A stretch of DNA of 64,000 nt from Capsulimonadaceae bacterium (GTDB lineage: Bacteria > Armatimonadota > Armatimonadia > Armatimonadales > Capsulimonadaceae). Below are positions 57,433-64,000 of the stretch, one piece after another. The notes beneath the pieces were generated by a model. That model was not told where the DNA came from. It worked only from the letters and a program-made list of their open reading frames with translations, and ran no database searches. Made by a program: the position numbers and the translations under genes. Numbering within the stretch: position 1 is the first letter of the stretch; each line of letters opens with the position of its first letter. The stretch lies in the NCBI GenBank assembly GCA_031292625.1, contig JARLGU010000011.1, positions 1 to 64,000 on the forward strand, in the 5' to 3' direction.

Positions 57433-57462
57433 ATTATAGCGCTTTGGAAGCTCGATCGGCAA
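57433..57462 (-). promoter_or_regulatory. Promoter of the membrane protein gene
   Basis: On the minus strand TTGCCG (57457-57462), an 18-bp spacer and TATAAT (57433-57438). Transcription would begin near 57426. Confidence 0.65.
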
Positions 57463-57520
57463 GATCGACAAGCGCGATACACGCGCTTGCCGATAATTCA
57501 GATCTTACTCCGCGTACCGC

Positions 57521-58996
57521 CTACCGGCCTGGGCGCAGAGGAGCGCCAGCGCCTCTGCCTGGTCGCGACTGGCTCCGGGCGCCGCGAACATCGCCGCCGC
57601 GGCCGGGGCGTCCGCCAGAACGGTGAAAGGGGTTGTCGCTGCCGATGCCAGGCGTCGTCTGACCGTTCCAGCGAATGTCCGGAGCAGCGTGCATTGCGCC
57701 GACGGGCTCGCGTCCAGGCCTCGGAGCGGGAACGACATCGACAAGATGCTCGCCTCTGCGCGGAGCGGGCCGGTTGGATCGTGAGTCGTAATGTCCGCTT
57801 TCATGCTTGCGCTGAAAGAACGGGTTGCCGCTTTTGGGAGCCTTCGCGCCGCCCTGGGCATTCCTCGCGCTGGGCGCAAGTTCCACTGAGTATTCGGAAA
57901 GCGGCAACGACCTGTCGATCAAGCGCTCGATGCTGTGGACGTCCATGTACTGCTTTGGCGTCGCAAACGAAATCGCGAGGCCGTCCTTGCCCGCACGCCC
58001 CGTCCGGCCGATCCGGTGGATGTAGTCTTCGGGCGCATCGGGCAGATCGTAGTTGACCACAAGCTCGATGTCCTGCACATCGATACCGCGCGCGGCGATA
58101 TCCGTGGCAACGAGAACCCGGTAGCGTCCGGCCTTGAACCCGTCAAGCGCCCTGCGGCGCTGGGAAAGAGTCTTGCTCGAGTGTATTTGCGCGGCATCGT
58201 AGCCGATCCGGTCGAGGTGGCAGCAGAGCTTGTCTGCCCCATGTCGAGTGCGCGCAAAGACGAGCACCGAGCCATTGTAGCGCTGCAGAAGCGTTTCCAG
58301 CACTTCGGACTTCCGGTCTTGATCGACGTAGCAAAGATGCTGCTCGATCGTCTCGGGCGCTGTCCCAGCAACCGACGCTTCCACGCGCTTGGGGTCGATC
58401 ATGTAGTGTTCCGCAAGCGTCGTAATCTCCGGGGACATCGTCGCCGAGAATAGCATCGTCTGCCGGTCACGCGGGACGGCGGCCAGAATACGATCGATCT
58501 GCGGCTTAAAGCCCATATCGAGCATCCGGTCGGCTTCGTCCAGAATGAGCGTGTTCACGTCGGAAAGGTTGATTGCTCCGCGGGCGATCAGGTCCATCAA
58601 CCGGCCTGGAGTCGCGATAATGATGCGCGGATTGCGGCGGATGGCATCGATCTGCATCCGGATATTCGTCCCGCCGATGGGCGTGACGATCCCGAGATGC
58701 GGCCGCATGCGGTCCGAGATGCACCGGAAGCTCTGCTCGACCTGGAGCGCGAGTTCACGGGTCGGCACGAGGATCAGGGCGCGGCCTTCGCCGGCGCGCA
58801 GCTTCTCGATAATCGGCAGCGCGTACGCAAGGGTCTTGCCTGTTCCGGTGCGCGCAATGCCCATAACATCGACATTCTTAAGCGCGAGCGGGATCGTGAG
58901 GTCCTGAATGGGAGTGGGTACGGTAAACTTGGCGGCGGTTAGTGCCGCAAAAACAGCCTGCGAGAGGCCAATGGCCTCAAAGGTCTCTGATGACAT
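57521..58996 (-). CDS. DEAD-box RNA helicase
   Basis: A 491-aa ATP-dependent RNA helicase of the RhlE/CsdA type. Motifs in order: the Q motif with FTVPTPIQDLTIP, motif I ARTGTGKT, PTRELA, TPGRLMD, DEAD (LDEADRMLDMG), SAT, VATDIAARGIDV and HRIGRTGRAG. The C-terminal 100 residues form a basic, Arg/Gly-rich RNA-binding tail (RPGRGGDVRGARSQSRPGRG). ATG 58996 is chosen. It probably works in ribosome assembly or cold adaptation. No operon partner. Confidence 0.93.
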   Translation of the reverse strand: MSSETFEAIGLSQAVFAALTAAKFTVPTPIQDLTIPLALKNVDVMGIARTGTGKTLAYALPIIEKLRAGEGRALILVPTRELALQVEQSFRCISDRMRPHLGIVTPIGGTNIRMQIDAIRRNPRIIIATPGRLMDLIARGAINLSDVNTLILDEADRMLDMGFKPQIDRILAAVPRDRQTMLFSATMSPEITTLAEHYMIDPKRVEASVAGTAPETIEQHLCYVDQDRKSEVLETLLQRYNGSVLVFARTRHGADKLCCHLDRIGYDAAQIHSSKTLSQRRRALDGFKAGRYRVLVATDIAARGIDVQDIELVVNYDLPDAPEDYIHRIGRTGRAGKDGLAISFATPKQYMDVHSIERLIDRSLPLSEYSVELAPSARNAQGGAKAPKSGNPFFQRKHESGHYDSRSNRPAPRRGEHLVDVVPAPRPGREPVGAMHAAPDIRWNGQTTPGIGSDNPFHRSGGRPGRGGDVRGARSQSRPGRGAGAPLRPGR

Positions 58997-59225
58997 ATGT
59001 AAATTGTTTCCTACTATCGTATTTTTGCTTATCCATCCCGATCCGGGATCATACGAAGCATGAAACAAGAGAGGGAATATCGGCCTACAGAAGTGGAGGG
59101 CGAAACTGGTTGCGGTCTTAGTATACCTTATTCATGGCCGTTCTCACATGCGAAGTTTTCGCGACAACCGGAATTGCCCGAAATCTCGAAGATTCGTCCC
59201 GTCCGTATGCGCCCGCGCCTCCCTC

Positions 59226-59372
59226 TACGAAGCCGCGTCAACGCGCGTACGGCCTTTTGTCGTCAGCGTCCGATCCCTGCGCACATCGTGAAGCAGTGGA
59301 AGCCCTGTGGCGGCCCTTTTTCAAAAACGGCCACGGCGGCCGGGAAGCCGTCTTACAAGGCCTTTCGATTCT
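59226..59372 (-). repeat. Dispersed intergenic repeat, copy 3 (truncated, inverted)
   Basis: Reading on the minus strand, this matches the first half of copies 1 and 2: the CTTGTAAGACGGCT core, the terminator-like CGGCC/GGCCG-TTTTT hairpin, CACTGCTTCACGATG and GCGTTGACG followed by GGCTTCGTA. The tandem-unit half is missing. It lies in the 455-bp gap between the DEAD-box gene and ogg; the rest of that gap shows no gene. Confidence 0.75.
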
Positions 59373-59451
59373 TTGCGCACTCTTTTACATACTCATGAAA
59401 AGAATCGGTCAAACGGAGGAGAAGCGATTTAGCTCTGAGATTAAGGGAGTG

Positions 59452-60345
59452 TTAAGAGGTGTCGATTTGAGAGAAGAAAAGATACTGTTGCGCCCAACCG
59501 GCCTTGGAACCGAAGCGCTCGCGGAAACGATCGGCGATGGGTATGTATGTCTTGGGGGTAACCGAAGCAGGCAGTCCCTCGAACAGCGTGCGCGCGACGC
59601 GGGCAATGTGGACATCGATCGGCACGGCTTCGTCCTTGTCCAGCGAGAAGAGGCACACGCAGTCGGCGATCTTGTCGCCCACGCCAGGGAGGCGAACAAG
59701 TTCCCGCTTGGCATCGGCGTAGTCGGCGGTTCGTAGATCTTCAAGCCAGCCGCGCCCGCCGCGATCGAGCACCATCGAGGCTGCCGCAATCAGATTCGGT
59801 CCTCGAAATCCAAGCCCGCACTCATCGCAAACGACGCGTTGCGTCGCCGCCAGCGCCTCAGGCGCTGGAAATCGGCAAAACAGCTGCCCGTGCTCGCTCG
59901 CGCACGGCTCGCCGATTCGCGCGGCAAGCCGCAACATGCTTCGCCGGATCCGGTAGATCGGGGCTGCGGGCGATGCAAGAAACGAGATCAGGCATTCCCA
60001 AGGGTCCTGGCGAACAACGCGCAGACCGGGATACGCCGCAATCGCCGCGCAAATCTCGGGACCGCCGGACCGCTGCCATTCGCCCAACCAATCGTCTAGC
60101 GGTTCATCGAGGCGGAAGTAGCGCTCAAGCAACGCGGCGACGCCAGTTGACTTGGAGTCGACATCGATCGAGGTTTGCGTTTGACGGAGGTGGACGACGA
60201 TCCCACCGGGCTCCAGACACGCGCTCCATATGCCGGCATCGTCCCGGATCCATCGAAAGACCTGGCCGCTGGAGAGAGTGCGGTCGAGGTCGAGGCGCGC
60301 CGGAACGCAGGAGATATGCTCGATAATATGTGGAAGATCGTTCAT
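59452..60345 (-). CDS. ogg: 8-oxoguanine DNA glycosylase, OGG1 type
   Basis: A 297-aa base-excision repair enzyme that removes 8-oxoguanine and nicks the strand. The N-terminal OGG domain has LDLDRTLSSGQVFRWIRDDA. The HhH-GPD region reads LVRLPGVGDKIADCVCLFSL, with the Schiff-base Lys at residue 225. VPIDVHIARVA supplies the catalytic Asp at 244. This is the eukaryote-like OGG1 family, less common in bacteria than MutM. The start is ATG 60345 rather than an upstream TTG. Confidence 0.92.
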   Translation of the reverse strand: MNDLPHIIEHISCVPARLDLDRTLSSGQVFRWIRDDAGIWSACLEPGGIVVHLRQTQTSIDVDSKSTGVAALLERYFRLDEPLDDWLGEWQRSGGPEICAAIAAYPGLRVVRQDPWECLISFLASPAAPIYRIRRSMLRLAARIGEPCASEHGQLFCRFPAPEALAATQRVVCDECGLGFRGPNLIAAASMVLDRGGRGWLEDLRTADYADAKRELVRLPGVGDKIADCVCLFSLDKDEAVPIDVHIARVARTLFEGLPASVTPKTYIPIADRFRERFGSKAGWAQQYLFFSQIDTS

Positions 60346-61048
60346 AGCGCCCGGCAAGCAAAACGCCGCTGCTTCGTTCCCCGTCGAAGCAGCGGCGTAA
60401 TTCTGGACTAAGCCAGTATGCAGTATTATGCCAATTCTCGGTCCACCGAGCAGCTACAACGCGCCGCTCGGGGACTGGCAGAAGGAACGCCTCTCATGAC
60501 CGCTAGGCCACGACCGAACTCCTATTCGTCCTTCAACCGACAGTTCGCCGGCTGCTTATCGGCCAGTCCGGATGAGTATCCCCCCTCAATCCTGACTTAT
60601 TGTTCGGTTGCCGATTTCGCGTCCTGCACCTGTATAACGACGGACGCATACTATTTGTTCCCGAAAAGGCAACCAGCCGCACATACGATTTTTCGGGCAG
60701 CTCTATCCAACTCCCCGTCATGCACCATTTGCGCACGAATTCCTTTGCGACGCGGGTCCCGCAGAGAGGCAGCGGAACGGCTCCGTTTTACATTGCGATC
60801 GGCGCCTGGGGCAGCGTCCGTAAAGAAGTCAATCCCGTAGCCTAAACCAAGCAAATGGTTGCCGAGCGCCTTTTCGGAGCCAGGCCCAAAGTGCGCCGCT
60901 AACTTCTCCGACGCCTCCTCAGTAAAGCTGAACGACCAAAGAACGTAAGGCGGACGATCACCAGCGATTACGCATTTGATATCGTGCTGCGCTTATCTGA
61001 ACCATCGCGACTGTCCGTCAAGCTTCCTGCCAATCTGGCTGACTCCCC
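60346..61048. other. About 700 bp without a supported gene
   Basis: No gene is convincing here. A short plus-strand frame from TTG 60600 to 60845 encodes a protein-like sequence (YNDGRILFVPEKATSRTYDF, FYIAIGAWGSVRKEVNPVA) but has no good start or ribosome site. It could be the remnant of a broken gene or chance. Several other overlapping frames are equally unsupported. Confidence 0.3.
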
Positions 61049-63310
61049 CTATCCCAATATGCGCACACCGAAGATCGCGGCGGGACATGGCCCGTTGACT
61101 TCGGTCACCTCGATTGCGACCTTCCGGGTCGTCACGGGCGTCGTTAGTTCATGCACACGACGAGCCTGGTGGTTGCCGAACTCCTCTGCAAGCACATTGC
61201 CGTCTGCATCGAGAATGCGATACGCCTTTACGCAAAACGGCATAACCGATTCCGGGTGCCCCATGAGAACGGATTCCATCGGATGATCCCAATCGGCGTC
61301 ATATGTCAGCACGATGGCGCGCACGGATTTGGCATCCGGCCACTCGAATGCTATCGTTGGCTTTGCATCGTCGAACGCGGCAACCCAGGCGTTCGATGAT
61401 GCCGCTGGCCGGTCGATTCCGCTGGTCACCAAATGCGGCGCGAACGGCTCGATCGGAGCGTCCAAGCTCAGGGCAAGGTTCCGGCCGCCAGGACGCCGCT
61501 CTGGAAGCCAGAGATCGAAGGTATCGACGCCATATCCGGCAGGCGGAGTCTGCGTACGGTTGTGCGTCAGCGAGAGGATACCCGTGACGCGGATGTCCGA
61601 GGTGTAAACACAGACATCATCGTTGGCCATTAGGCAGTAAAACAGATACGCGTCTTTGTCAATGTGCGTGTCAAACCTGGTCGTGACCGCCTGCATCTCT
61701 CCGGCCGGCACTTCAACCTCGCTCGACGCCAGCAGGATGTCGGGCGTAAAGGCTCCGCTCCGGCTCGACGTACGCAATTCAAACCGAAGGCGAGCCGACT
61801 GCGCAATATCGACGGTGAACGCAGCCTCGGGTACACGTCCGGCTGGAACAGGCAGAACCTGAGCGCGGCTGCGAGAGAGCTTGACCGCGCTGCCCGACGG
61901 CGGCAGTTCCGTCAGAGCGAGCTGGCTGCTCGCGCTGATCGCCGCGCACTGTGCGATATCATTGCCGTCTCGCAGGCGAAGACCGGGCACATGCTGCCCC
62001 GTCGCGAGAAGACGCTGTTGCAGAGCGCCGATCCGATTCGCATGCGAGAGATCGGCAGGAAGGCTGCTTGTCTCATGACACAAAACGGCCGCGACGGCAA
62101 CCGCCTGGGCTGAGTTTGAGCAAGTCCCAATCACGCGTGTCGTACCGAACGCCACATGCGAGACGCTAATAATGCGACCGGCGAGAAACAGATTCTTGAT
62201 GTTGCGGCTATAGAGGCACCGGTACGGGATCTGATAGATAGACTTGTTCTGCCAATGCGTACATCCGGGAAACTCGCTGTAGACGCCATCCGCCGGATGA
62301 AGATCGATCATCCAGCCGCCAAACGAAACGGCGTCGTAATGCGCCCCGCCGCTAACGACATCCTGCTGACGCAGTATGTAGTCGCCCTCAAACCGGCGGC
62401 TCTCACGCTTGCCGGGGATCGTACTCACCCACTCCAGGGTCATGTTCGCGGCTTCGGGGAACTTGCCGGAGTTTTTGATGTAATCCCATACGCCGTAAAC
62501 CACGCGCCACAGCTCCCACTTAATCTTCTCGGTGTCGTGGACGGTATCGAGGCGGCCGCCGTACTCGATCCACCAGAGGCGGCAACCGTCTTCGCTCGAA
62601 TTGAAGTCACGATAGCGCGGGATAATCCCCTCGATATTTTCGTGCGCAAAACTGGGAGCGACAAAACGAACTGGCTTGCCGGTATCCCTGGAATAGAAGT
62701 ACATCGAATGCCCAAGCAACTCTCCAAATGCCTCAGATGGCGCGAACGGTTCGTCAAACTCGTCCCGGCTCTCCGCACCCATCCTGAACGCAGCGCCCGC
62801 AAGAAATCCGAGAGCGCCGTCGCCGGTCGCATCGCAGAACAGAGGCGCGTGCAACTCATACATCGTCGAGTTCTGGCTACAGAAAGCGCGGACGCTTCGG
62901 ATTGTGCGGTCGTCGCTTTTCTCGACATCGAAGACGGCCGTATTCAGCAACAGAGTGATGCGGGGTTCCTCGACAACCTTCTCCAATACGATCGTGTCGA
63001 ACACAGGCGCGTTGCCTTCCGGATTGCGATACATGTTCTCGACGAGGATCTCGTTAATCACCCCACCCTCGCGCGCCCAACGGTTGTTGTTGCCGGCATG
63101 GGCAGTCGCACCGAGTATCCAGAGGCGCACCTCGGACGACGCATTGCCGCCGAGAACCGGACGATCCTGTACGAGCACGACCTTAAGTCCCTCGCGCGCA
63201 GCGGTAATCGCGGCAACAACGCCGGCCATACCGCCGCCGGCAACAATAAAATCGGCGCTGAGGCGAGTCACGGGAAAGGTTCTTTTGTTATCTGCAGGAC
63301 AAATTAGCAT
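61049..63310 (-). CDS. FAD-dependent oxidoreductase with C-terminal beta domains
   Basis: A 753-aa protein. The N-terminal FAD site ADFIVAGGGMAGVVAAITAA (about 19-38) is followed by the FAD_oxidored motif VLGGNASSEVRLWILGATAH. NLFLAGRIISVSHVAFGTTR (near 385-405) is the second FAD contact. Residues about 490-620 and 640-753 look like two beta-sandwich modules (TVDIAQSARLRFELRTSSRS; AFDDAKPTIAFEWPDAKSVR), the latter discoidin-like. No signal peptide is evident. Such proteins are frequent in glycan-degrading bacteria, possibly as sugar oxidoreductases; the substrate is unknown. GAGG lies 8 bases before ATG 63310. The partial AraC gene upstream is on the same strand. Confidence 0.8.
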   Translation of the reverse strand: MLICPADNKRTFPVTRLSADFIVAGGGMAGVVAAITAAREGLKVVLVQDRPVLGGNASSEVRLWILGATAHAGNNNRWAREGGVINEILVENMYRNPEGNAPVFDTIVLEKVVEEPRITLLLNTAVFDVEKSDDRTIRSVRAFCSQNSTMYELHAPLFCDATGDGALGFLAGAAFRMGAESRDEFDEPFAPSEAFGELLGHSMYFYSRDTGKPVRFVAPSFAHENIEGIIPRYRDFNSSEDGCRLWWIEYGGRLDTVHDTEKIKWELWRVVYGVWDYIKNSGKFPEAANMTLEWVSTIPGKRESRRFEGDYILRQQDVVSGGAHYDAVSFGGWMIDLHPADGVYSEFPGCTHWQNKSIYQIPYRCLYSRNIKNLFLAGRIISVSHVAFGTTRVIGTCSNSAQAVAVAAVLCHETSSLPADLSHANRIGALQQRLLATGQHVPGLRLRDGNDIAQCAAISASSQLALTELPPSGSAVKLSRSRAQVLPVPAGRVPEAAFTVDIAQSARLRFELRTSSRSGAFTPDILLASSEVEVPAGEMQAVTTRFDTHIDKDAYLFYCLMANDDVCVYTSDIRVTGILSLTHNRTQTPPAGYGVDTFDLWLPERRPGGRNLALSLDAPIEPFAPHLVTSGIDRPAASSNAWVAAFDDAKPTIAFEWPDAKSVRAIVLTYDADWDHPMESVLMGHPESVMPFCVKAYRILDADGNVLAEEFGNHQARRVHELTTPVTTRKVAIEVTEVNGPCPAAIFGVRILG

Positions 63311-63383
63311 GGTGTTTCCTCAAACACAATGCTATCACGGCGCCGGAATGATTGGTTATCCTGCAACGAGCAAGGTTTTGCGG

Positions 63384-64000
63384 TTATCGCTCAAGCTCGC
63401 CAGTATGCCGCATCTGACGGTAACGCGCGGGAGGAATGCCGTAGGTATCGCGAAATAACCGCGTGAAGTGAGAGAGAGACTCGAACCCGAGGTCGAGGGC
63501 AATCGAGGCAATGAGATCGGTACCGGAAACTAGCCGCTGCTTGGCTTCGGCAAGACGATAGCTGCTGACGAATGCGTGCGGCGCTTGACCAGTCCAGCGA
63601 TGGAACTCGCGGCGAAACTGCGCCGGGCTGTAGCCGGTGGAACGGGCAAGCTCGCTAACCGAAATCCGCGGATCCGCCTGCAGCAGTTGCAACACCTCTG
63701 GCATTGCTCCCGTGGCAAGCAGGCGGCTGCCTTGCTCGCGTTCGAGCAGAGCAAACACACTCCCGAAAACTGCTTGAGCAAGTCCTGTGCGAACAAACGT
63801 CGCTGCCGCCGTCTGATCGTCCCACGCGGCCAGCAAGTCGAGCAACCACCTTTCCAGGCGAGCGCGATCCACGGCATCAGGAAAGACGCAAAGCGGAAGG
63901 CGGTAGTGATCCAGGAAATCGGTCCGGCCGTAGAGAGATAGTCGAAAGCCGAACGACAGCCATTCCGCGTCGGACTCGACAACCAATGAGCGCCCCGCAG
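63384..64000 (-). CDS. AraC-family regulator, 5' end outside the window
   Basis: A partial gene of at least 205 codons, open to the window edge. The C-terminal 100 residues are an AraC/XylS DNA-binding domain with two HTHs (ISVSELARSTGYSPAQFRRE and IASIALDLGFESLSHFTRLF), ending GIPPARYRQMRH. The visible N-terminal part (YGRTDFLDHYRLPLCVFPDA) belongs to a cupin-like ligand domain. It is 73 bp upstream of the FAD-dependent oxidoreductase and probably controls it. Confidence 0.88.
   Translation of the reverse strand, partial: AGRSLVVESDAEWLSFGFRLSLYGRTDFLDHYRLPLCVFPDAVDRARLERWLLDLLAAWDDQTAAATFVRTGLAQAVFGSVFALLEREQGSRLLATGAMPEVLQLLQADPRISVSELARSTGYSPAQFRREFHRWTGQAPHAFVSSYRLAEAKQRLVSGTDLIASIALDLGFESLSHFTRLFRDTYGIPPARYRQMRHTGELER

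Noticed and set aside
60418-60840. 140-codon open frame after ogg
   Set aside because: Its composition is not protein-like, it has no ribosome site and it competes with another frame on the same strand.

Overview
The window looks like a chromosomal segment of a GC-rich, saprophytic bacterium, most likely from the Armatimonadota. This lineage call is an inference from gene content. Seven DUF1559/H-X9-DG pseudopilin-like proteins, many LacI-type regulators and many secreted glycoside hydrolases sit beside a Terrabacteria-style tmk-darA-holB cluster and a HrcA/CIRCE-type groES-groEL operon. Planctomycetota or Verrucomicrobiota, which also carry DUF1559 proteins, remain possible. No rRNA, transposase, integrase or phage gene was seen.

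Layout. 0.4-6.1 kb holds housekeeping genes: an R3H/AAA ATPase, tmk, the c-di-AMP receptor darA and holB. An ATPase/DUF4276 pair that looks like a defence cassette is inserted between darA and holB. 6.5-24.2 kb is a polysaccharide-utilisation region: GH78-like, LacI, two pseudopilins, LacI, pseudopilin, a giant secreted protein, LacI, pseudopilin, GH16, tRNA-Tyr and a large hydrolase-like protein. 24.2-26.7 kb is the methyl cycle: an ArsR-methyltransferase fusion divergent from ahcY, whose frame is broken by an amber codon at a catalytic lysine. 27-30.6 kb holds groEL/groES and a secreted carbohydrate-binding protein. 30.8-40.6 kb is a complete type I-C CRISPR-Cas locus on the minus strand. 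41-45 kb holds rlmI, trpD and GH97. 45.6-54.2 kb is a second carbohydrate region (pseudopilins, GntR/LacI hybrid, DUF4380, hydrolase-like, LacI). 54.4-64 kb holds a deglycation pair, a membrane protein, a DEAD-box helicase, an Ogg glycosylase, an FAD-dependent oxidoreductase and a partial AraC regulator.

How the genes work together. Five times, a sugar-responsive regulator directly precedes a pseudopilin gene on the same strand, usually with a hydrolase nearby. The accessory regions therefore look like repeated modules, each with its own regulator, surface fibre subunit and enzyme. Their promoters are unusually clear (TTGACA, 17 bp, TATAAT-like), often with inverted repeats alongside, and two LacI genes appear to be transcribed as leaderless mRNAs.

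The most interesting structure lies between cas3 and cas5. It is a single degenerate CRISPR repeat that keeps the exact 11-nt crRNA 5' handle. It is followed by a 'spacer' whose first 13 nt match a site overlapping the putative promoter just upstream, and it is closed by a strong hairpin. This fits a guide RNA that directs the type I-C complex to repress its own cas operon (CreR/CreA-like logic), next to a small XRE regulator. A dispersed intergenic element of about 350 bp occurs three times in the window.
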